In this document: piece after piece, positions 49,993 through 62,500 of the stretch
Position numbering within the stretch: the first letter of the stretch is position 1
Layout: the number at the start of each line of letters is the position of its first letter
Assembly: GCF_008831285.2 (NCBI RefSeq)
Contig: NC_045150.1
Span: 3,734,001 to 3,798,000 of the forward strand
Direction: 5' to 3'
Origin: Nymphaea colorata
Taxonomy: Eukaryota; Streptophyta; Magnoliopsida; Nymphaeales; Nymphaeaceae
DNA: 64,000 bases
Notes under the pieces: generated by a model
What the model was told of the DNA's origin: nothing
Seen by the model: the letters and a program-made list of their open reading frames with translations, nothing else
Database searches by the model: none
Translations under genes and position numbers: made by a program

Positions 49993-50168
49993 CAGTGGCG
50001 GACCCATGTTGTAGCTGGTGTGGGCAATCGTCGACACTAACCCACAAAATTTACCTTATTTACATATAGAAACTTCATTATTTTTCTGTTTTTATATATG
50101 AGTGCTCTTAAAATTTGAAATTTAAATTTAGAGTGCCCCTTAGTCAAAATTTTCTAGCTCTGCCACTG
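49993..50168. mobile_element. hAT-type MITE, intact
   Basis: This 176-bp element has near-perfect terminal repeats (CAGTGGCGGACCC, and the complement of GCTCTGCCACTG). It is flanked by the 8-bp duplication ACCATACC (49,985-49,992 and 50,169-50,176), the size made by hAT transposases. It has no coding capacity. Related decayed copies occur at 47,899, 29,925, about 32,886 and about 8,540. Confidence 0.92.
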
Positions 50169-50179
50169 ACCATACCTGA

Positions 50180-51110
50180 CTTTGACTTTTAAACTCATAA
50201 CTAAATCTACTTCCAAATCCACCTTTCAATTCACAATTAAATCTGAAGTAGAATCAAACTTGGATGTTCAGAAACCACTTTCAAAATATGTTTTTATTAT
50301 GCATATTTAACCAGCCAAGTTTATCCTTGTAATCTGATCGGATGTTTATTCAAAGCTAAATATGATCTAAATTTGAACGGATGTCATTTTTTAAACCCAA
50401 GTCTGATCTACCTTTTTAGTTGGAAATTACTTTTTACCCATATCCAGCCTATTCAAAGCAGTTCAATCAGATACAGATATCCAATGTGTATCTGATCCTT
50501 GACATACATAGACATAAGCATGAAACAATGCTCAATCCTTACAAAAATATATGAACAATCTTATCTTTGTATGCATTATGACCATTCGTTGAGTGCCTGA
50601 CCAGTCTGTCACGAATGAAGCCATGCCCAATGCAGTGTCTTAGATACATGAGTGGGAGAGAATGTGTGTGTGTATGGTTCGGTCCATAATAGGACTACAC
50701 AATGAGTTGAATCTGCTCAAGCTGAACTGGAACTTGCTCCTCCAAATTCAATTCGAACTTGACTCATTTATAAACGAGTCGAGCTCAAGTTCAAATGTTT
50801 GCTCAAAATGTTAAACGCACCGAATTCAAGATGTAAGAACTCGATTCCTTTAAACTTGGGAAGCCTCAACTACATAATGAATATCTCATTCTCCTTGTTG
50901 GAGCTTTTTATTGACATAATGTTCTGCTCTCTCTGGCCGAATGATGTAGAATAACTGGTTGGGCAGGGTGGTGAGTTGTAGATCGATGTGTCCTCTCTTT
51001 GATTTCTAGGGGCGTTACATTCTTATGGCATTGAAGGAAGTGTGATTTGGGTGAACGATACAGACAGTTGCGAAAGTGGACAAGGTGTTTGTCCCACCCT
51101 CTTCCCCCCT

Positions 51111-51147
<37 letters not shown>

Positions 51148-51393
51148 TACACCACCACCAACTTGCTGATTGTTTTGATGGAATCCACATGATACGGTGC
51201 AATGAAATGCCAATGTAGTATATTGACTTTTCCAAGAAGGATGACTGAGGAGAATCAAGAAGAAAAAGCTGTTAATTGGTGGTAAATGACCAAAATACCA
51301 TTTCCTTGACGTTTTCTTTGTCATCCATCCTGAGAAGATCAATGACCAAGATTGTTCTTTTGGGACTAGCACTTAAGGTTATTGTACCTCCCT

Positions 51394-51430
<37 letters not shown>

Positions 51431-51497
51431 AAGATTGTTCTTTTGAGACTAGCACTTAAGGTTCTTGTACCTCCCTCTCTCTCTCTCTCTCTCTCTC

Positions 51498-51557
<60 letters not shown>

Positions 51558-52660
51558 CACACACAATCGCTTAGTATGGAATAGTTCAAGCATTGTGTCC
51601 AACAATTATCAAACGATCTCAAAGAACCAAGGGGTGCACTCCTCCTGACATTTATATACAATAACTATTTTTAGATATAGATGCCTCAAACATTTTACCC
51701 TTAGACCAGATTTTCCCTTGAACTTCCAATATATGAAAATAAATTATTGAATAGAAGTATACCATGCATGGCAACAAACATTACAAGTTCAATATCATTT
51801 TCTACAACAAGCTTCTCAGAACACAATCTTCAACCGATCAAGTTCTTTGCAATCTTTCCATGCATCTTATAAGAATGAGAGTTAGATTTGCTCAAAACTT
51901 CATGGTTATTGGGTTTACATGCTATTTGGATTTCCAATTAAATTCAGACTTTGATGTAAGGTTTTGTTAAAAAATAAAATTATACAATGGGTGCAGTTTG
52001 GATTGAGGATTAGTCAATCAGGTTCCTTTTTCAGGTGAGGTTGCGAAGAGAAGTTAGGCTTCAAGGGGCATAGCATAGCTGGTCCAGGTAGAGTCTGCTT
52101 AAGGGGGGTACCTACTTCGGTACATGTGAGTGTTATGTCCCTGCATTTTAGGTGATGAGGCACAGTATTCATGATGAAGGGTATACTATTGCCATCACTA
52201 AGCAGAAGGAACCCAAGACCCTGGAGGCATAGGGAATTGGTTGGGTTGGGGGGCAGGGTGGGTGGAGAGGTGCTTCTAGCTTCTTCTCCAGGCTGGGTTG
52301 TAGACCTCATGCTCATCCCGAAGAGAGGTCAGCACATCAAAATCGGCTCTACCTAATCAACATATTTTTTGTAAGCACAACCTGATTGATCATGAAACCA
52401 TCATTTTGAGATACAATATCAAATTGTGATGCTGCAGTCTCCTCAAACAAGGATATAAGAAAATCCAAATCATTTATTCTTGGATGTTGGAAAACCAGAG
52501 TCTAGAGAAACTCATAAACAAGGTGGACTCTAAAAATTATCAGTGATTCAAGTTTGCATACAGATCGTGGACAAGGTGAAGTTTTATAACAAACTTCATG
52601 ATCAAGTACAGAAGACAACTACCATATAAAGTCAGACAAAATCCATCTCATATTGTCAAG
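50180..52660. other. Unannotated stretch downstream of CFAS copy B
   Basis: The stretch contains TC/CA and TC/TA microsatellites (51,108-51,147, 51,395-51,426, 51,475-51,565). A balanced-composition region at 52,014-52,356 has open frames on both strands but no recognised motif. No gene was called. Confidence 0.4.
51347..51480. repeat. Tandem duplication coupled to TC microsatellite
   Basis: Two copies of AAGATTGTTCTTTTG(G/A)GACTAG through TGTACCTCCCTC (51,347-51,393 and 51,431-51,476) each lead into a TC repeat. The second repeat continues into a long TA tract. Confidence 0.9.
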
Positions 52661-52665
52661 GAAGC

Positions 52666-55600
52666 TCAAGATGTTGGCATGCTGTCATAAGGGTTACTGA
52701 AGGCACTCAAGTTACCAGGTCGAGACAACACAACCTACACCAATATGTCAGATCATCAAATATCAGTATTTAACATTCCTAATCAGGACATTAATAAATG
52801 GCATTAAAACAATTAGTCTACACTTTCACAGACACGTTATTGTGGTTTCTATAAGGAACTACAAGTCCAACTTTATTTTGAAGCTGTGAGTTGTCATTGT
52901 TTGTTCCTCATATAGCCTTTTAACTTCTCTTGGATAAGTGGTTTTGGTGGAACCATGTAGGCCTCCACATGAACACTTGTATCAGAGGCGTAAACCAAAA
53001 TGCAGGATCCATTATTGACTTTCAAAACAATGCATTAATGAGTGGATGCATAGTATACGAGGAAAAGCTTTTCACCTGATAATTACCAAGAGTACGGGAT
53101 TTGAAACCAGCTGCACAGTACACAAAGTAATACTCCCATGTGCGGATGAACTTTTCATCAAATCCCAACTTCAGAATTTTGCTGGAACACACCAATTCAG
53201 CACTTTCTAATGTTACTAACTATGAACTGCGAAGTGGCTTGCCTGAAAGAAAGTAACATGATGATACCTTTTATTTTCTTTAAAATTCCTTCTCCAGTAG
53301 AGTAAAGTCTGGAGGTAATGGATGCCAATGTTCTCCACATGCTCAATACTGGGTTTTACCAATCTATTAGACTTGAACCAAATGTACATAAGAAAGGAAA
53401 TAGATAGTCAAGAAGAGAAAAGAGAACCAGCGAAGGTAGTCATACCAAAGTCTAGATGCAGTTGTCATAGCTGATGTAACTCTACTCAAGGAAGGAAGTA
53501 ACCCACCAGGGAAAATGTATGTATGCATGAAGTCAGAACTTCTTCGATGTGCATTATAACGTTGATCTGGAATTGATATAAACTGGGATAACAAACAATC
53601 AACTTCAGTCATTTCAAATTTAAAAAGTTAACCATGTTATTGAGGAGAAAGATAAAGGACCTTAGCTATGTCAAGGAGTAGTACCATCCATAATCAAAAA
53701 AATGTTTTTAAAAAAAAATTTTTAAAAAAACAAAAATAAGTCAGCAAATTAAAATGGTAAACAAATGCCGTTTTTTTTAATTAGAAAAACTAAAAGACCA
53801 CTAGCAAAACACTTTTTTCCCGTTTTCTTTTACATATTTTTAATGCCATACTCCTTGTTTCCATTTTCCAATTTGCATTTGTTGCTTGCCTTTTTTTTTC
53901 TAGCTTCTCATTTATTATATTTTTCTAATTTTTAAGAACTTTAAAAAAATTTACCATATTTTTCATGTTTATCTTCAAGTTTCATGTGTTTTAGTAAAGA
54001 AAAACCTCACGTTTAAAATATAAAATAATACTTGTGACTATTACCACCAGCAGCTCCTCCTGAATCTTGACATGACAAGATGAAATATCATGCTCATATA
54101 TGGATGAAGAAAGATTTTATTTAGCATGGACATGATATTCTATTCACCTGTTTCTTCTATTGTACGTAAGTGCACACACACTGCATTCTCTCACAAACAT
54201 ATTCATTTAGAAGTGGTACATTATCAGATCTGAAACCAGATTCAGAAGAAAATAATTTCAATTGATACTGAGACAAAACAATTAACTTTGGACATCCAAT
54301 CAAGCACATTGCATTATACACCACTGCAATATATGCCAACATGAAGATATATATGCATTAGAAACAGGATTTGGCAATTGCAATAAGAAATGATACTATT
54401 AATCCCAAGGATCGGCCATAAGAATGGTCATCAAAAGCAATAGTTACTGTTTGGGTTTAAAGCCTCGAGAAGGAATATCAAATGCTTAGGCAGGATTGGA
54501 CAACGAAAGTGGCCCTTTGGCAATGAGAAAAATTTGCAACTGTTCTCATGCATATGCCCAAGAATTAGGGTAGAATCGTGAAACATTTGTTAAAATGTTC
54601 CCAATTTTTAGAGCATATTTGTGGAATAATTACAAATTGTTCCCTTTCTCAAATGGGCCCTAAAGGAACTCAAAGGATTTGGCAAGAAAAACTAAATGTT
54701 AAATGATTAGCTTCAAAAATAAAAGCAATTAGTCTCGAGGGACATAGGTAGTTCGTCGAGCAGGGGGCATGTACCATGGGCACTATGCCTCTATGTCTTA
54801 ATTGGAGGCCTTGGTACTTAGTTGAACAGTGCACCACTGTCATTGCTTAACCTACGATCCTAAAGGTGTTTGTTTTTGGAAAGGGGGTTGGCTTTGGGCC
54901 TCTTTTCAGGCAATGGGTTGTTAATTTCTTGCTAACTCGAAATATTTAAATGCAATTGGGAAAACAACACTAGATAGCTAAAAACCTCATTCTAGAACTT
55001 TAAAAACACTAAAATGCTATATAGAAAAAGCAAACAGGAATGAGCCATCTAGCCCTGTTTAGGTGGTCACTTAAGAACCTACCTGGTCTAGGTTTTCCAC
55101 ATAGGAGCCAACATAATGACTTGTTTTATCTTCTAGTATGAAACCCAAAAAGGAAAAGGTCACAGAAAAAATAAAGTAGAGATATAATTATAAAACCTTA
55201 AGCACAAAAATTCCATCTTCAGCCAACAAGGACTCGCAGCATCCAATGAACTCCTCCATGTATTCATGTCCAACAGCTTCTAGCATCTCACTGTTTAAAT
55301 ATGAGAAAGTAACAAGAGTGTAACATGATCAGATCACCTTTTATATTTTTTTATCTAACTTCTAAAGCAAACAACAACTTACCAAGATATTATCCTATCA
55401 TACTTTTGAAACTTTGGCAGCTGGCGGTAGTCACACAAAAGAAGTTTAATTTGGTCCTGTCAATAAAAATTACAAGAAATCATAATAGGAAATATGTTCC
55501 CCACAAATTTAGTTTTGTGCCTTTGTCTTGTAAGTGGCTGATTTTTATATTAATATTATAATAAATAATATGCATAGTTTATACTCTCTCTCTTTCTCTC

Positions 55601-56582
55601 TAATCAACAATATAAGTATTCAAATTCCATTTATGAAATGGAGTAAAAATCCACCACCTGGACTGGAGGGGTATCCAACACATAAAAGATACAAATCTTG
55701 GATAAACAGATAACATAACTGGCATCAATGAATAAGATATATACTTTCATCTTTAATTGGAAGCCATTATATATCAAGAGGTTCCCAGCATAACAGTAAC
55801 ATGTTGAGTAATTTTTTACCATTAGGAAGTACCATGACAAATCCACTCTTGAAAGCTAAACATGACAATGAGCAGATAAAAGACTGTCAAATGGTAAACA
55901 ACTTTGGGCACAAACAGGCCATGACATTGTACTATTTGGTCAACTTCAATAGTTAGCATTTCCAACTATTATCCCACAATAACCACATATGTAGGGAAAG
56001 TAATAACCCACTGTTTGATTGACAAGGGTGTATGTGCTTGAGTACAATGAAATTTAGTCAATATTTACGAATATGACTAAATGAAATTTTAATGAGATGA
56101 AGCTCAAGAGTAACGACTTACTTCAAAACCAGCTTCTTTAATCTTTTCTTGAGCATATTTTAGTTGCTCTTCTGATAGTGTGATTCCAGTATATCTACAT
56201 CCTGTTTGTTTGACAACTTCCAATGCAAGGCTTCCCCAACCACAGCCAATCTCAAGAACTTCATGCCTGTTGGTAATCCTTGCCTGCATATCAACCATAA
56301 CTAGAAACGTTACAAATGCTCAAGATTATATGACCTTGTAGCAAAATAGTTCACCTTTGCAATCAAAAGGAAATTTTTTCTCATCTGTGCAACTTTGAGA
56401 TCTTCATTCTCTTCCTGCCACATAATTAGAAAGTGAGAAAAGAAAATTAAAGCCTCTAACAAAACACACAGATATATTCATCGCTTTAAGCAATTTATGT
56501 AAGATGAAACCATACAAACCTTGAAAATTGCACATGAATATGTCATAGTCTCGTCCAAGAATAGTGAAAAAAATTCATTGCT
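52666..56582 (-). other. CFA methyltransferase domain of copy B
   Basis: Exons 16-24 encode the bacterial-CFA-synthase-like domain. Visible features, in order (residue numbers in the 863-residue model): DETMTYSCAIFK with the active-site-region Cys (about 600), VLEIGCGWGSLALEVV, the SAM-binding motif I (about 630-645), CDYRQLPKFQKYDRI, then SCEMLEAVGHEYMEEF with the conserved Glu and His (about 702-711), and QFISIPDQRY-like FISIPDQRYN. IFPGGLLPSL, VENIGIHYLQTL with the conserved Tyr (about 790), and RTWEYYFVYCAAGF follow. The terminal exon gives VVLSRPGNLSAFSNPYDSMP. In E. coli CFA synthase the equivalent Cys, Glu, His and Tyr bind bicarbonate used as the catalytic base. All appear present here. 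Confidence 0.85.
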
Positions 56583-59500
56583 CTAGAACAAAAAGTACAA
56601 AGAAGTGTCAACTTCCAATTAGGGAAAGAAAAATGCACTAAGTCAAAGATTCGTAAGATAACCAAATGACTTTTTATATGCAACTCAGTGAAACAATAGG
56701 TTATGATGAGCCATCACAATTTAATGTGACAAACATGTAAACCATTTGAGGCAATTCTTGAGAGACACACATGTGTTCCATTCAAATGGATGAAATGGAC
56801 CAATGGATGTAAGACATAGTGATCGATGCAACAAAGCATAGAAAGCAATGATGAACTCATTGTATTCAACATAGAAAGGACTTTTTGTGACCAGCGGAGC
56901 ATAACGGGAAAAACACAATTTAACAGCAAACACATCAACCAGAAGAAGGATTAGAAAAGAAAGACCAGATCATAGTGGGAGGTGATATTTTGCCGAGCTT
57001 GTCTGATTGTATTTCGCTGTGAAAGATGTTGAAAAAAAAACTTTGCAGATGCAAGTCCTGCACTTAAGATTATTGGTTTCCACCAACCCCTAAAATATCA
57101 AGCAGTTTTATTTGTCAGAAGTCTCTCTAGGCAAAGCTTCATTTTGCCATCTGATACATACGAAAGCAATGAGCACCATAAAACATATGTTACCCTTTAT
57201 TCATGTGATTTGCAGAAAGGTTATGTTTATCCCTACCACCAATAAATATCTACAAAACAAATAACAAAATTATTATTACACATCGGAAAAGCTAAACATT
57301 TATTTCTAAATATGTCATGGTGAAAAGTGTGATCACCAAAAAGAGGTTCAGAAGGCCTTCTTCTTTGTCGACAAAGGAAATATCCCCACTTATGTATGCA
57401 TCAGCAAGCCCTAGATCAGCCTCTGTGGCAACCTATATTAAGGAAATTTTTATGACAAAATAAAGTTAACATACCAAATTACAGCTGCAAGAGCACAATA
57501 TTGAAGAGTGATTAGTTATCAAAGAAAAATCCATTTGGTGAAATTAAAAGACAACAATTACATTATAAGCTGCATACCTTCCAATAAAACAAAGGAGAGT
57601 GAATTTTCATCATAGATTTGAGGCCATCTTTATTATTGGCCCCGCAAAATTCGAATATTGTGCCACCTTCCTCTAGCAAGCTGCAGGTGTTACAAAACAA
57701 TTTTTAATAATTATTTTCCTCTTTTTCCATTTTATGTAGTAAGCATCTTTTATTGTTTTATTCAAATTATTTCTTAGATAGCCAAATTTTATTAATTTTA
57801 ATTGCATTTTTTCCATATCTTTTGTCTAATATTTTATGTCATTTGGAATACTAACTTTGTGATTTCACATACTTGTTATCCAGCTTTTATGAATTTCTTA
57901 CCTTTTGTTTCTTCTACCATACCAAAAAAAGAAAATAACTTTTATATATATTTTTGCTTCTATTTGAATAAGTACAACTTGGTACCAAAAACAGATTTTT
58001 GGGCCTTCTTCTTCTTCCTCTATCCATTTCCTTTCTCCTTTTTCTTTTGGCTTCCCATTGTACCAATTGTACAATGTCCACCCACTCCTCTCTCTCTCTC
58101 TTAATCACCAACATTTTGTGGAACCAAATCAGCTAGTCATAACACAAGATGAGAGAATGAAAATTATTCATTAAAGAGATAGAGGTATAAATATAACACA
58201 ATGCAGGAATTGTGTAACATCTTAGAGGGGACTTGCCTCAAGTAACCTGTTGAGACATAACTTTTCAGGAATCTAGTGACAATTAGCCGTGCTCCCCTGA
58301 CCATCAAAGAGGGTGTCATTCTTTTTCTGTTATCTATAAGAACACATTTTGATCCTAGTAAACCTTTTGCTGCGACCATTCCAGCCTATAGAAAGAAAAC
58401 AACGATGTAAATATGAATAAGCTAAATAAGAACTGGATTTATAAGATAAAAAGCATTCTATACATGTGAATTTTCCAATGTCAATGAACCATGGACAAAT
58501 TCTAGCCCCCAAAGGTCAGATATTTCATTATAGGATTGAACTTTGATAGCTAGTTCAAAAGGTAAGAACATAACCTCTTTCTCATACTTTTGACCCTATT
58601 ACCAATTTAACATTCTTAGAGATTTGTATGCAACAATATTTACCTTCACTCCATCTTCATGGAAACCATAACCTACAAGGGGAACATGTGTAAATAGAAA
58701 TTGATTTTTGCAAGATAAATGATATAACAAAAGGCCACGAAGCAAACACAAAGATTCGAAAAGGGAAACAATTACTAATCCAGCACTAAAATGACTGCTT
58801 AAGCTTAGACTCATGCAAAATCCATTCATATGGTTAGATTCAAGAAAAGAACATGGAAATGGAGTTCAATCAGTTAAAGCATAGAGAATATATACCTATA
58901 GAATGCCATGATAGGATTCAGGGTTACTGGTTAAACAACAGACACACTCTTTTGCATTTATTTGGATTAGTATATGTTTCAAGAAATCATAGATGGTCAA
59001 CCAAATCAAAGGAAACATTTCAGATGAAGAATCATATATATACCTATATATTTCAACAAAAATGAAAAATTGAAACTTAAAGACAAACAACGAAGGGAAA
59101 ATCATGATGCTGAAAAAATTGCTAGAATGGAAACATGGTCTTTTTCCCTTTTAGAAAAAATGTTTTTGATATATTTTAAATTTATTATGTTTCATTTAAT
59201 ATTTTAATATCTATTTGCATTTTGTTCTTGTAAATAAATTTGCAGAAAACTCAAAAATTCTTATTTTTTGTTATTTCTTATATTTTTATTTTAGAATTAG
59301 TGAGATGTTCCAAAAAACCAAATTTGAAACTAAATCCTAAGAAAAGCCTCACCAATAAGAACCTAAAACTATATCTAAGATGTGAAAAGGTGAGGGGAAG
59401 AAGAATCCACAACCAACCTTGATAAGCTCCACAAAACCAAATTCCTCTTTTTCCTTGAATTTCACTTAATTCAAGTGAAGCCTTCACAGAAGCAACTGTT

Positions 59501-62500
59501 GGAAGTGGATGACTTGTTGACCATTTCATAACTTCATTTTTAGGCAAATGAAATGGATTGAAGGTGACAAAAAATGGAACATCCGTCTCCAAACTCTGCA
59601 ATTCCATACAAAAATATTGTTTTGGTCATTTGAAAGCAATAGCATGAATAAGGCAATTGAGACTTAGAAAATAACTATTTCAAGATCCTCTATGGAAGGT
59701 ACAAAAGCTCTTATAGTCGAAATATCATTCATGTCTACATAAAAGTGTTGGATTAGCCCCAAAGGAAGATAAACAGGAAAGCATTATATGAAAAACAAGA
59801 AATAAGATACCAACAAGTTGAAAATGGCAAGCATGATATAGAAAAGAAAATGTCATTAGATAAGAACAAAGATCATTCAGCGAGCAATAAATGTAACTAC
59901 ACTAACATACCTATAAGAGCACAAAGTTATTTTAATGAAAATATAAACTTACATGAAACACTTCGAACAACATAGATAAAATAGGATTTGTCACCTATTC
60001 AGCTTTCATATATGTTTTGGCAAAATTTATAAGATGAAAAAATCAATCCAAACTAAGACATAGGTATCCTCATGTATGTGCAATTGCACACACACACACA
60101 CACAGGGAGAGAGAGAGAGAGAAAGTGAGAGAAAGAAAGAAAGATTCATGACATAGTAACATATTGCAGAGAATTGGAAAAGCAACTATGATACAATATT
60201 ACAAACCTGAACCACATTGAGCCAATAAGTCAAGCAAATTCTTTTGCCTTTTACCCCAAGAAAATTCCAAGCCGCCCAGGCTGTTGGATTTTTGGGCATT
60301 AAGCTATCATCATGATGAAGGTATATATCACTACAATCAAAATGAAAACCAATCTTCAGTAGAAATTGCATAAAATGTATATGAAGAAATTGAAGTGCTG
60401 CTTTAAAAAGAACTCCAAGTACTCCAAGCTGCTGGATTTTTTGGATTAAGAAATTATCAAGGTATATATCATTGCAATTAAAGTAAAATAAACCAATCTT
60501 CATTATAAACTTCATAAAATCTATATGAAGAAATTAAAGAGAATAACATAATGCACATAGGAAAAGTTACCACCTCTTTAGAAGACAATTGCATGCTTCT
60601 TGTAACCAATATCGTAACGGCACTATTTTTGCCTTCTCTAATAACTTCTAATTTTGATATTGATTCTTTTGCTATTCTCCATTAAAAATCATAGTTTTAT
60701 TATATTCTTAATTAAGAAGGACCAATTGAACAACTCAAGTAAAATCTAGCATGTAGTGATGCTTCTTTCTCTCCATTTTCTATTGGGCAATCATAAGAAC
60801 CTACAACACAAGTAATTTTTGATACACTAATAAGGATGGGTTTGCCACTAAATTATATAAGCATGCTGATGGGATTTGTAGGAGACAAGTTGGACGGAAA
60901 TTGAAAACCAAGAATATCTTTTGTGTTGTCTCACTGAAGTATAGCACAATAAGAAATTCACAACATCGATTATCAAAATCAGAGCATTACCATGAATCTA
61001 TAACTCCAACCACTCCTGCCTCCTCCCCCAACAAACCCTCGGAAAAAAGAAGTCCCAATATCTCCTACTTTTGTCAAGCCATGAAGAATGAGATTACCAT
61101 GAGTTTGATTACCCAATTCCAATAGTTATGTTGTTAATTTTAGGTTAGTCATAAGATTTGAACATGACAATCAACAACACATTTTGGCTTGAGCAATTAC
61201 ATGCAATATTATCAAAATCAGTCCATGGATTCATTCAGACAACAAAAAAATTTAATAAATCATCTAAATCAAATCAAAACAGAGTTATTTGTGAATCAGA
61301 TTCTTGAAGTTATATTCTCAAATAAAAAATAAGGAAAATGTTAAACAGTCACAAAAAATCAAGAAAATGATAAAAAACCAAAAAGTGACAAAAATAAAAA
61401 TAACAAGAATTTAAACTTCAATAGGGAAACTAGAAAACAAAAAATTTTACAAATTTCCAGTTTTAAGTGACATCTCTGTAATTTATGAAACTCTAATCAT
61501 TGGAGTTGCCAAGTAAACACTAATTCAACCACTTGAACATAAAATCTGATGATTTTTTAATCTCACTCTAAAATTGAGTTGAATGGATACTACTGATCAA
61601 TTTCATTGGCCACATCAGCCTAATTTTACAACAATGGTTTCAAATGAGCCATATTTTAAAACAATACTAATAGCAACCAACATATATCAGAAAAAACTAA
61701 AAGGGTGGATTCAACAAACAAATTGCTGGAAAGCACCTATAAGAATATTGAGAAGAACCAAGAACTCTACTAATAAATTCCAATCACACAACAATGGTCC
61801 TACAAAAAACATCTACTAAAACCATACTAAAATAGTGTGCAACATAGATATGTAAAAAGGAAAAAGGTGAATTCAAACAAATAATTGAAGAGCACCTGTC
61901 AACATAATGAAAAGCACCAAGAACTCTGCTCTCATCAAAAGTAGCATCTTGTCCAAGTATTTTTAGAGCATCAGGAGCATGGGCGGCCATTATGCATCCA
62001 TCATAGGTATCACTGGTATCAGTTTCAGTCATTATGGAGCATCCTGTAAATTTATACGGTAAAATTTGTGTATGTTTTCTTTTCATTTTTTTCTTTATAT
62101 CATTTTGGTAAAGCTCAACATTGAAACTACAAAAGGTCTAACATATAAACATAAAATCATCATCAATGGGCCACAGTAATAAAAAAAATAGAAAAAAAAT
62201 TAAAGATTGATAAGTGCCCACAAATATTTTGTGGGTCATAAAGCCTTTGATGTCTTGTGTTATATGATTTTCTTCACTTCTAAGAATGACAAAAGAAAGT
62301 TTTACTTCATAGAGTCTAGAAATGCATATAGGATCAACTACAAATTCATGAATTTTCCACAAATTTTAGTCACATATCGACATGCACATGCAAATAACCC
62401 AATGTTATAATCATAAGAACAAGTTGGAAGAGAATTAAAATAAACAAAAAAATGTGATGACCACTCAGTACTTGATCTCTTATTGTTATTATATGTTCAT

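Noticed and set aside
52860-52990. Alternative last exon of CFAS copy B reading VFMWRPTWF
   Set aside because: No in-phase acceptor exists, and a family-matching terminal exon (VVLSRPGN..) with a good acceptor lies at 52,734-52,666.
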